DNA from: Bacteroidaceae bacterium
Lineage (GTDB): Bacteria > Bacteroidota > Bacteroidia > Bacteroidales > Bacteroidaceae
Length of the DNA: 9,229 bases
Reading direction: 5' to 3'
Assembly (NCBI GenBank): GCA_017472905.1
Contig: JAFUNW010000319.1
Coordinates: forward strand, 1-9,229
Shown here piece by piece: positions 1 through 7,369 of this stretch. The position numbers and the translations under genes are program-made. Under the pieces are notes generated by a model. The model saw only the letters and a list, made by a program, of their open reading frames with translations. It was not told the origin of the DNA and did no database searches. Numbering within the stretch: the stretch's first letter is position 1; the number at the start of each line of letters is the position of its first letter.

Positions 1-18
1 GGATTTAGACCTTATGTA

Positions 19-2463
19 ATGGAAACGATTATGCAAAAGAAATCTTTATTAAGCCTTTTATGCTTGTTTATTCTCTTTGTCGGACGAACCGAGGCAAGAA
101 ATGAGCCCCCTTTCACTCTGAGACAAGGCGAGAAAGTGACCCTTTGGGTGAGTGAACAAGAAGAGAACGTTGTGTTCCGAGCCATAGAAATGCTTCAACG
201 CGACATGGAATCGGTATTGCAGACCAAAGTGGAAGTACGGAAGGAGAAAGCCAACCTTTCTCCCAATAAGAAGCCGGGAGAAACGGAACAGCAACGATGC
301 ATATGGGTAATGACCTTGAAGAACAATCCGACCGAGGAGGTGAAAGATGTAGGCAAGCTGCAAGGAAAGAAGGAGGCTTTTATGCTGAAAGTACAGGCAG
401 ACGGGAGTTTGTTGATTGCGGGAACAGATAAGCGAGGAACAGCTTACGGCATATTGGAATTATCGCGTTTATTGGGCGTTTCACCTTGGGAATGGTGGGC
501 TGACGCAATTCCGAATCAACGAGAGACCTTTTCCTTACCAGCCGAATATGTAAATATACAGTCACCTACCGTTGAATATAGAGGTATATTTTTGAATGAT
601 GAAGATTGGGGATTACTTCCCTGGAGCAATCAGACCTATGAACCGAACAAGAATAAAAAACATATCGGTCCAAAAACCTATGGACGTATATTTGAACTGA
701 TGTTGCGCCTACGCGCCAATACATTATGGCCGGCTATGCATGAATGTACGTTGCCATTCTTTATGACAGAGGGAAATCGAGAAGCCGCTGCCAACTATGG
801 TATATTCATTGGAAGTTCGCATTGCGAACCTATGGTCTGCAATGCTGCTGGAGAGTGGAGCCGAAGAGGAAAAGGTGATTACGACTATGTAAACAACCGG
901 ACGGAAGTATTCAAATTCTGGGAGAAACGAATAAAAGAAGTGGCCGGACAAGACAATATCTACACTTTGGGCATGCGCGGTGTGCACGATGGGAAAATGC
1001 AGGGAGCCAAAACACTTGCCGAACAAAAGAGTGTGCTCACTAAAGTGATAGCCGACCAAAGAAAATTGCTTTCGGACTATGTCTCTGAGGATGTCAGTTC
1101 CATCCCACAAGCTTTTATTCCTTATAAAGAGGTATTGGACATCTACAATACCGGTTTGGAGGTGCCGGAGGAGGTTACCCTGATGTGGTGTGACGACAAC
1201 TACGGATACATACGCCACTTCCCTACCGAGAAAGAGCGAGCACGCAAAGGAGGGAACGGAGTCTATTATCATATTTCCTATTGGGGACGCCCACACGATT
1301 ACCTTTGGCTGAATACCTTGCATCCGGCTTTAGCATTCCAACAGATGAACGAAGCTTATGAGCGTGGCATTCAAAAGATGTGGATAATCAATGTCGGCGA
1401 CATCAAACCGGGAGAATATCTGTTGGAGCTGTTAATGGACATGGCGTGGAATCTGGACGAAGTCAAGCAGATGGGAGTAAAAGCGCACAATCGTAACTTC
1501 TGGATTCGGGAATTCGGGAAAGAAGTTGGCGACAGTTTAGCTGAAATAATGCAAGCTTATTATCGACTTAACTATATCCGCCGACCGGAATTCTTGGGTA
1601 ATACCCGAACCGAAGAACGCGATCCGGCTTGGAAAAAAGTCAAGGATTTACCTTGGAGCGAAAAGTATCTCCGTAAACGATTGGCTGAGTGGAACAATTT
1701 ATCCAATCAAGTAGAAACTATTTTTTCCCGTCTGCCTCAATCCAAACAGGAAACTTTCTTTCAATTGGTAAAATATCCGGTTCAAGGAGCCGCCCAAATG
1801 AACAACAAGTTGCTATATGCGCAACTGGCCCGTCACGACAAAGCTGATTGGGAGTGGAGCGATAGGGCATACGACAGCATTGCATCTTTAACAGAAACTT
1901 ATAGTAATGGTATCGGGAAACAAGGAAAATGGAAGGCGATGATGGACTTTCGACCACGCCGCTTGCCGGTATTCAATCAGGTAGCACGCGACACCGTTTT
2001 GACACCGTTGCTTTCGCAATCACGCCCATTGGCAAAGTGGAATGCTACGGAATGTTCATCAGGAAAGGCACTACCATGCGAAGGGTTAGGTTATGAAGAG
2101 CAAGCGGCCCAAATAACCCAAGGTAGTTCTGTTTCTTTTGAAAGTAAGGCATTGGAGGGGGACTCAATTGACGTGATATTGACATTCGTTCCCCGACATC
2201 CGGTAGCCGATGCAGCCCGACTTCGTGTTGCTGTCACTTGGGATAACGAAAGTCCCAAAGTTCTTTCGTATGAAACCAAAGGACGCAGCGAAGAGTGGAA
2301 AGAGAATATTCTATGGAATCGCGCAGTCCGTTCCATACGGCTCCCATTAAAGAAAGATTCAACAAATCGTCTGACAATCACAGCTCTTGATGAGGGAGTA
2401 ATACTCGACCAAGTCTTTATCTTTCCCAAGAATGGTTGTCTCCACCTGCATGCTGTCGATTAA
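19..2463 (+). CDS. Secreted glycoside hydrolase family 115, probable xylan alpha-1,2-glucuronidase
   Basis: GH115 enzymes remove (4-O-methyl-)glucuronic acid side chains from xylan, including internal ones, and in Bacteroidota act in the periplasm or outside the cell. The 814-residue product has a signal peptide: Lys7-Lys8, a hydrophobic core at about 10-21, and a likely signal peptidase I cut after Thr-Glu-Ala (24-26). An N-terminal alpha/beta domain follows (about 35-175), then the catalytic region (about 185-500). Conserved-looking motifs are RGIFLNDEDWG (188-198), LRANTLWPAMHE (231-242), GMRGVHDG (318-325), IPYKEVLDIY (367-376, Glu371 the probable catalytic acid by family analogy), CDDNYGY (391-397) and NVGDIKPGEY (458-467). 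The C-terminal beta-sandwich of this family (about 670-804) carries GRSEEWKENIL and ALDEGVILDQ. Length is ordinary for the family and no catalytic block is missing. ATG at 31 is an equally good start and gives a more typical signal peptide (MQKKSLL). ATG at 19 overlaps a possible upstream stop. No promoter is visible in the 18 upstream bases. Exact substrate cannot be read from sequence. Confidence 0.93.
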   Translation: METIMQKKSLLSLLCLFILFVGRTEARNEPPFTLRQGEKVTLWVSEQEENVVFRAIEMLQRDMESVLQTKVEVRKEKANLSPNKKPGETEQQRCIWVMTLKNNPTEEVKDVGKLQGKKEAFMLKVQADGSLLIAGTDKRGTAYGILELSRLLGVSPWEWWADAIPNQRETFSLPAEYVNIQSPTVEYRGIFLNDEDWGLLPWSNQTYEPNKNKKHIGPKTYGRIFELMLRLRANTLWPAMHECTLPFFMTEGNREAAANYGIFIGSSHCEPMVCNAAGEWSRRGKGDYDYVNNRTEVFKFWEKRIKEVAGQDNIYTLGMRGVHDGKMQGAKTLAEQKSVLTKVIADQRKLLSDYVSEDVSSIPQAFIPYKEVLDIYNTGLEVPEEVTLMWCDDNYGYIRHFPTEKERARKGGNGVYYHISYWGRPHDYLWLNTLHPALAFQQMNEAYERGIQKMWIINVGDIKPGEYLLELLMDMAWNLDEVKQMGVKAHNRNFWIREFGKEVGDSLAEIMQAYYRLNYIRRPEFLGNTRTEERDPAWKKVKDLPWSEKYLRKRLAEWNNLSNQVETIFSRLPQSKQETFFQLVKYPVQGAAQMNNKLLYAQLARHDKADWEWSDRAYDSIASLTETYSNGIGKQGKWKAMMDFRPRRLPVFNQVARDTVLTPLLSQSRPLAKWNATECSSGKALPCEGLGYEEQAAQITQGSSVSFESKALEGDSIDVILTFVPRHPVADAARLRVAVTWDNESPKVLSYETKGRSEEWKENILWNRAVRSIRLPLKKDSTNRLTITALDEGVILDQVFIFPKNGCLHLHAVD

Positions 2464-2562
2464 CCATGCAATTTGCAAAACAGACCGTTTCTGCTATAGA
2501 GATATTATTTGAAAATAACACATTGCCGAGAGCATTCTGAAATTCGAGAGTCGCTCCCGAAA

Positions 2563-2602
2563 ATCTGTTGCCTTGCGGAGCATTTTCTGCTGCGCAACAG
2601 AT
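2563..2602. repeat. Perfect 9-bp inverted repeat with 22-base loop
   Basis: ATCTGTTGC (2563-2571) is the exact reverse complement of GCAACAGAT (2594-2602). The loop (2572-2593) contains TGCGGAGC and TTTTCTGC, both of which recur in inverted orientation at 2659-2666 and 2664-2671 beside the candidate terminator. It overlaps the first unit of the 22-bp repeat series, so the two are probably parts of one composite element. On the plus strand it is a long-loop hairpin about 100 bases after the GH115 stop with no T tract after it, so it is not a classical terminator, though it could protect an mRNA 3' end. Confidence 0.5.
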
Positions 2603-2653
2603 GAGAATTTGCTGCACGGCAAACCGAACTCTGCTGCACGGCAAAAAAAAGAG
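2588..2653. repeat. Three 22-bp-spaced TGCTGC repeat units, REP-like
   Basis: TGCTGC begins at 2588, 2610 and 2632, exactly 22 bp apart. The last two units share the 14-mer TGCTGCACGGCAAA (2610-2623 and 2632-2645); the first is a diverged copy (TGCTGCGCAACA). The second unit with two flanking bases (2608-2623, TTTGCTGCACGGCAAA) is an imperfect palindrome that can fold as a 6-bp stem with one wobble pair and a 4-base loop. The cluster sits between converging genes, typical of REP-like intergenic repeats. It has no coding potential that I can defend. That similar units occur elsewhere in the genome is inference. Confidence 0.6.
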
Positions 2654-2665
2654 CGGACGCTCCGC
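2643..2665 (-). terminator. Candidate intrinsic terminator of the pgpH-like/priA unit
   Basis: Read on the minus strand, a GC-rich hairpin GCGGA-GCG-TCCGC (2665-2653) is followed by TCTTTTTTTT (2652-2643). It lies about 37 bases beyond the priA stop codon, the right place and orientation to end that transcript. The stem is only 5 bp with a 3-base loop, so strength is uncertain. On the plus strand the hairpin is followed by A-rich sequence, so it should not terminate transcription from the GH115 side. Confidence 0.55.
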
Positions 2666-2701
2666 AGAAAAATAGAAGAAGTTCAAAGAGGAATCTGACC
2701 G

Positions 2702-5161
2702 TTAGTAAGGGTCAACATCGAAATAGATCGTGACATAACGAAAGCGTTCATCTTCCTGTATCGATCTGTGGATATATTGTAGCTGCTCGTACACCTTAGA
2801 CAACGAAACGGATGTTTCGATTTTCAAGATGATTTTCCGAATATAAAGAGTTTGAATGCGAGCAATAGGTGGTGCATCCGGTCCCAAAATGCGAGAACCG
2901 AAAATCCTACGCAAGTGGATAGCCATTTCACGAGAAGCGGCATCAACAAGCTCGGCATGTTTGTGCTTGAGATAAATGTAAACCAAACGATGGAAAGGAG
3001 GATACTTGAAAAGCAAGCGCTCTGCCATCTGATTTTCATAAAGAGTCGGATAATCCGCTTTCACTATTTGCTCTATCAAAGGAGAATCTTTGCTTTTCGT
3101 TTGTAAAACAACCGTTCCTTGTTTCTTTTTTCTTCCCGCACGTCCGGATACTTGAACCATCAGTTGGAAGGCTCTTTCATGTGAACGAAAATCCGGAAAG
3201 TTCATCATGGAATCGGCATTGAGAATACCAACGACACTGACATGTTCGAAATCCAACCCTTTAGAAACCATCTGCGTTCCTATGAGAATGTCGGTCCTTT
3301 TTTGTTGAAAATCAGCGATAATCTGTTCGTGTGCACTACGAGTTCGGGTCGTATCCAAGTCCATTCGGGCAATGCGTGCTTCAGGAAAAATCTCCCGAAT
3401 CTCATCTTCAATACGTTCAGTTCCAAATCCTCTGTTCCTTAAATCATTTCCATTGCAAGCCGGACATACCTGCGGTACACTATAGGTATATCCACAATAA
3501 TGGCAAGTCAATTGTTTTAATCCTTTGTGATAAGTGAGACTAACATCACAGTTTTTGCATTTAGGAACCCAGCCGCAGGTATGGCATTCTATCATAGGAG
3601 CAAATCCCCTTCGATTTTGAAAGAGTATAACTTGCTCTTTTTGTTCCAAGGCTTGCCGCATCTTTTCTAGAAGCAGTGGTGAGAAAGCCCCTTTCATGCG
3701 GCGCTTATGTATCAGTTCCGCAATATCAACCACCATGATTTGAGGCAATTCTACTGCATGATGTCGTTGAGACAAGCTAACCAATCCATATTTCCCGATT
3801 TGGGTATTGAAATAACTCTCTATACTCGGAGTAGCTGTTCCTAATATTGTTTTAGCCCGATGCATGGAAGCCAACATGATAGCGGCATTACGAGCATGAT
3901 ATCGAGGAGCCGGGTCTTGCTGTTTATACGTATTTTCATGTTCCTCATCTACGATTACCAATCCCAGATTGCGAAAAGGCAAAAATACAGAAGAACGTAC
4001 TCCAAGTATGATACGATATTCTTTTTCAGAGAGTTGCTTTTGCCAGATTTCAACCCGCTCCATGTCTGAAAATTTAGAATGGTAAATACCCAATTGATCA
4101 CCAAACACTCGCTTTAATCGCTGAGTTATTTGAGTTGTAAGGGCAATTTCTGGTAACAAATATAGCACCTGCCTGCCTGCTTGAAGCGTTTGTTTAATCA
4201 GATGAATATAGATTTCTGTTTTTCCACTGGCAGTAACTCCGTGCAACAAGCAGATGTTTTTTTCTGAAAAGAGGTGATTGATCTCTGCAAATGCCTTCTG
4301 CTGGTAATCATTCAACGGATGAACCAATTGAAAGTCGGTCCGCTGATTCTCTTCTTTTAAATGTCCGATTTCAAATTGATACAGCTCAAAAATTCCTTTC
4401 TCTATCAATTCATTCAATATGGAAGAAGAAGCTCCACTCTTTTCCAACAAATCTTTTCGACAGACTTCTTCGAGTTCTTCACCAGACTCCAGACAGGCCA
4501 ACTCTATATAGGTTCTTAATACAGCCTGCTGTTTGGGAGCGCGCTTTAATGACTCCAACAACGTTTGGATACATTCTACGTTTGGGTTACACAGCCTTAC
4601 CCGTGTTTCCATTTTAGGCTTATAGCTTCGTCTTACCTCTTCTTTTATGAATATGGCTTCTTTCTCCAACAGAGTCTTGATATATGGGAGAATGTTCTTA
4701 ACATGACATTCCTTCTGTAAAGTTGCCAGATTCCGCTCTTTACCATTAGCCAACGATTCCAATATCGTTTGCTCACCGGCATTCAAAGAGACGGACACAT
4801 CAAAATCCGGATTGTATATTACGAGCGTTTCACTCTCTAACTTCAATCCGGAAGGTAAAGCCGCTTTGTAAACATCGCCGATCGTACAAAGATAATAAGA
4901 AGCTATCCACTCCCAAAAGCGCAATTGTCCAGGAAATATGATAGGAGCCCGATCTAATATTTCCACTACACTTTTCAGTTTATATCCCTCAGGAGCCCGA
5001 TCGTGTACTTCTGTCACAATTGCAGTATAGTACTTCTTTGGCCCAAAAGGTACAATAACCCTGATTCCCATTTTCACTTGTTCTGCCAAATCGTCCGGCA
5101 ATATATATGTATAACGATTGGATAGTGGCAAGGGTAATATGACGTCAACAAACAGACTCAT
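2702..5161 (-). CDS. priA: Primosomal protein N' (PriA), replication-restart DNA helicase
   Basis: PriA recognises stalled or collapsed replication forks in the cytoplasm, unwinds the lagging-strand arm 3' to 5', and starts reloading of the replicative helicase. The 819-residue product has the N-terminal 3'-DNA-binding domain (about 1-105), a winged-helix-like region (about 115-270), and the helicase core: Walker A GVTASGKT (308-315), DEEH box (405-408), GTATP (441-445), GTQMVSKGLDFEH (628-640) and SGRAGR (672-677). The zinc-binding insert is intact, with eight cysteines in four pairs: 526/529, 535/538, 553/556 and 566/569. The C-terminal domain ends in FDVDPY. Motif order and completeness match an active enzyme; length is somewhat above the E. 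coli protein. Its ATG (5161-5159) overlaps the upstream TGA as ATGA, so it is probably translated by coupling from the pgpH-like gene and has no promoter of its own that I can see. Confidence 0.97.
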   Translation of the reverse strand: MSLFVDVILPLPLSNRYTYILPDDLAEQVKMGIRVIVPFGPKKYYTAIVTEVHDRAPEGYKLKSVVEILDRAPIIFPGQLRFWEWIASYYLCTIGDVYKAALPSGLKLESETLVIYNPDFDVSVSLNAGEQTILESLANGKERNLATLQKECHVKNILPYIKTLLEKEAIFIKEEVRRSYKPKMETRVRLCNPNVECIQTLLESLKRAPKQQAVLRTYIELACLESGEELEEVCRKDLLEKSGASSSILNELIEKGIFELYQFEIGHLKEENQRTDFQLVHPLNDYQQKAFAEINHLFSEKNICLLHGVTASGKTEIYIHLIKQTLQAGRQVLYLLPEIALTTQITQRLKRVFGDQLGIYHSKFSDMERVEIWQKQLSEKEYRIILGVRSSVFLPFRNLGLVIVDEEHENTYKQQDPAPRYHARNAAIMLASMHRAKTILGTATPSIESYFNTQIGKYGLVSLSQRHHAVELPQIMVVDIAELIHKRRMKGAFSPLLLEKMRQALEQKEQVILFQNRRGFAPMIECHTCGWVPKCKNCDVSLTYHKGLKQLTCHYCGYTYSVPQVCPACNGNDLRNRGFGTERIEDEIREIFPEARIARMDLDTTRTRSAHEQIIADFQQKRTDILIGTQMVSKGLDFEHVSVVGILNADSMMNFPDFRSHERAFQLMVQVSGRAGRKKKQGTVVLQTKSKDSPLIEQIVKADYPTLYENQMAERLLFKYPPFHRLVYIYLKHKHAELVDAASREMAIHLRRIFGSRILGPDAPPIARIQTLYIRKIILKIETSVSLSKVYEQLQYIHRSIQEDERFRYVTIYFDVDPY

Positions 5162-7206
5162 TTCTTAAGTTCCGGATAGCTGATTCTAGTATGATATACC
5201 GTTTTAAGCTTCTCTTTAAATACGCTTTTTATTATTTCAACATCCTTGAAAGTAATGTCACACTCTCGGAATGCGCCATCCGCTACTTGTGCATCTACAA
5301 TATGATCCACTAATTCACCGATACTCTCCTCCGTATATTCTTTTAAACTTCTGGAAGCTGCCTCCACTGCATCAGTCATCATCAATATCGCTTCCTCCCG
5401 AGTAGAAGGATTCGGACCGGGATAAGTAAACAGAGCCTTGTCTATTTCCTCGTCCGGATGTTCGTTTCGGTATGAGATATAGAAGTATTTCGTCATCCCC
5501 TTTCCATGATGCGTAGCAATGAAGTTTCGGATAACCTTGGGCAAATTGTATTTATCAGCCAAACGCAATCCATCTGTTACATGATTGATGATGATTTGCG
5601 CACTCTCCATGCATGACAGATTGTTGTGCGGATTTATTCCCGACTGATTTTCTGTGAAGAAAACAGGATTCTCTATCTTTCCTATGTCATGATAAAGCGC
5701 TCCGGTACGTACCAATTGACTATTGGCTCCGATTTTCCGTGCTGCTTCTGCTGCTATGTTGGATACTTGCAACGAATGTTGAAACGTTCCTGGAGCGACC
5801 TCCGACATGCGTCTCAGCAGACTTGTGTTTATATTAGACAATTCTACCAAAGTAACGTTGCTGGTAAATCCGAAAGCCTTCTCCAACATAAACAGCAACG
5901 GATAGGTAAACAATAGCAACAGGCCGTTTACCGCTAAAGAAATGTACATACCGGTGTCCAACTTTGCCAAGTCATTGGTGTGAACCATTTCGTATGCAAA
6001 ATAGAAAAGCATTTCAACCAACGTCACCAACAAAGCTGCTCGCAATAGCTGCGAACGCTGCGACAATTCGCGCAAACTGTATATACCAACCAGTCCACCT
6101 ACACTCTGTATCAAGATAAATTCATAAGGATATCGCAAAACGATGGAACAAAGCAAAAGAATTATGAAATGAACAATAAAAGCAGTCCGCGAATCCATAA
6201 AAATACGGACTATAATCGGCACCATCGTGAATGGTATGATATAAACATTGAAAAAACTGTGTGTAACCATCAGCGAGGCCAACACTGGGAATCCAACAAT
6301 CATGGCCATTAATAACAGAATTGTGCGGTTTCGATCGTAATAGTCTTGTCTAAACAAATCCAAATAAAAGAAGAAGCAAGCTATCAGTATACCTACAAAC
6401 AAGATCTGTCCTCCCAAAATCAGCTGTTTCTGCGTATTCGTTTCCCTTCTTTCATCCATTTCCCTAAGAAGAGAATGCAATATGTCGTAGGTTCTCCTCT
6501 CGATAATCTCCCCCCGATCAATGATTTTTGTCCCATCTACAACCATTCCACTACTCCAGGAAACGGAATTAAGTAGTTCTTCGCGTGCTGATTCTGACTT
6601 TTCTCGATCATACATCACATTAGGCGCTATGTATTGGTGTAAATCACACTGTTGCATGATTTGCTTCCCATATCTTGTCGTATCCGAAGTCAAGAGTTTC
6701 TCATACGCTTCCTTTTCACTATAGAAATTCTCTACCCGATAGGCTACGGCCGAATTATCTTCTACGATCATGATGTTATCTATCGTGTCCGATTTGAGCT
6801 TTGCCAAGTGTTCATGCCCGATGATACCCTGCTCATAAACTTTTTTTAATTGATCATATACAATCTTCAATGTACCCGAACGTCCGGTCTCTGCGGACGC
6901 CAGGAACGTTTCCAGACCATTCAGTTTTTGTTCGGAAATGCTTTTTTCTTTCCGAAAATAAGGCATGTAATTCCGCATTACACTATCTTGCTCTTTCTTC
7001 ACGGCGGCTTCATCCTTGTATATCGGGAAATCAAATTCGGCTATCAATTGCCCGTATTTCCAAGGCTGGCCCAATTCAAACTGATAACTGTCTGTCCTCT
7101 CTCGCGGATAGAAATATACTATTAAAGATATCGCTATCAACGTGATGCCTATCTTATAGAGCATCCCCAAGCGAGTTTGTCTATGTGGGCTGTTGTATCT
7201 GATCAT
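5158..7206 (-). CDS. pgpH: PgpH-like 7TM-HD phosphohydrolase, probable cyclic-di-AMP phosphodiesterase
   Basis: From ATG at 7206 the product has 682 residues. It has one N-terminal membrane helix (about 17-33), a soluble extracytoplasmic domain of the 7TMR-HDED type (about 35-258), a bundle of membrane helices (about 262-442) and a cytoplasmic HD domain (about 450-682). All candidate metal ligands are present: His477 (FQHSLQ), His506-Asp507 (YHDIGK), His542, His566-His567 (THHGKG) and Asp612 (MTDAVEA). Their order and spacing resemble Listeria PgpH, which cleaves cyclic-di-AMP to pApA. That specificity is inferred here; a general HDIG phosphohydrolase is the fallback. A frame extending to TTG at 7269 is rejected because it runs past the likely promoter -7 element (7245-7252), and the extra 21 residues precede the natural basic start MIRYNSPHRQTR. 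The gene leads a unit with priA, which starts inside its stop codon. What the outer domain senses is unknown. Confidence 0.88.
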   Translation of the reverse strand: MIRYNSPHRQTRLGMLYKIGITLIAISLIVYFYPRERTDSYQFELGQPWKYGQLIAEFDFPIYKDEAAVKKEQDSVMRNYMPYFRKEKSISEQKLNGLETFLASAETGRSGTLKIVYDQLKKVYEQGIIGHEHLAKLKSDTIDNIMIVEDNSAVAYRVENFYSEKEAYEKLLTSDTTRYGKQIMQQCDLHQYIAPNVMYDREKSESAREELLNSVSWSSGMVVDGTKIIDRGEIIERRTYDILHSLLREMDERRETNTQKQLILGGQILFVGILIACFFFYLDLFRQDYYDRNRTILLLMAMIVGFPVLASLMVTHSFFNVYIIPFTMVPIIVRIFMDSRTAFIVHFIILLLCSIVLRYPYEFILIQSVGGLVGIYSLRELSQRSQLLRAALLVTLVEMLFYFAYEMVHTNDLAKLDTGMYISLAVNGLLLLFTYPLLFMLEKAFGFTSNVTLVELSNINTSLLRRMSEVAPGTFQHSLQVSNIAAEAARKIGANSQLVRTGALYHDIGKIENPVFFTENQSGINPHNNLSCMESAQIIINHVTDGLRLADKYNLPKVIRNFIATHHGKGMTKYFYISYRNEHPDEEIDKALFTYPGPNPSTREEAILMMTDAVEAASRSLKEYTEESIGELVDHIVDAQVADGAFRECDITFKDVEIIKSVFKEKLKTVYHTRISYPELKK

Positions 7207-7244
7207 AAAAACAATGTTTTTGAGATTTACTTCTTTCAACGGGG

Positions 7245-7274
7245 CTAAAGTACAAAAAAAATAATCCAAAACAG
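7245..7274 (-). promoter_or_regulatory. Putative Bacteroidota-type promoter for the pgpH-like/priA unit
   Basis: On the minus strand, TACTTTAG (7252-7245) matches five of six fixed positions of the Bacteroidota -7 consensus TAnnTTTG. A weak -33 element (TCTG for TTTG) lies 19 bases further upstream. Transcription would begin near 7238-7240, leaving a leader of about 30 bases before ATG 7206. The spacer contains a run of eight T. This is consensus matching only. Confidence 0.45.
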
Positions 7275-7311
7275 ACTTTTTAAATAGTTAACTGATACTT
7301 AAGAAGCGAAT

Positions 7312-7345
7312 TTTGCACTTCTTTTGAAAAAAAGAGCTATTTTTG
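7312..7345 (+). promoter_or_regulatory. Putative Bacteroidota-type promoter for gltX
   Basis: TATTTTTG (7338-7345) matches all fixed positions of the Bacteroidota -7 consensus TAnnTTTG, and TTTG at 7312-7315 fits the -33 element with a 22-base spacer, slightly longer than the usual 19-21. The predicted transcript starts about 7350, giving a short leader before ATG 7370. The TTG at 7343-7345 falls inside the -7 box, so it cannot be the gltX start if this promoter is real. Confidence 0.6.
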
Positions 7346-7369
7346 CCGAAAATTTATACGTATTTAGCT

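Noticed and set aside
724..1323. 199-codon frame antisense to the GH115 gene
   Set aside because: It lies wholly opposite conserved catalytic motifs of the GH115 enzyme, and its translation shows no domain, start signal or sensible composition.
2505..2518. TTATTT-GA-AAATAA palindrome after the GH115 stop as a terminator
   Set aside because: The stem is all A/T with a 2-base loop and no T tract follows, so it would not act as an intrinsic terminator.
2588..2653. CRISPR array
   Set aside because: The repeats are only 6-14 bp at a 22-bp period with three units, far below CRISPR repeat and spacer lengths, and no cas gene is nearby.
2417..2686. Open frame of 89 codons on the minus strand across the GH115/priA gap
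   Set aside because: It runs through the priA terminator hairpin and the repeat cluster, overlaps the 3' end of the GH115 gene, and has a cysteine-rich, low-complexity composition with no recognisable motif.
4291..4617. 108-codon plus-strand frame opposite priA
   Set aside because: It is opposite the intact priA sequence upstream of and including the start of the helicase core, and has no motif or start signal of its own.
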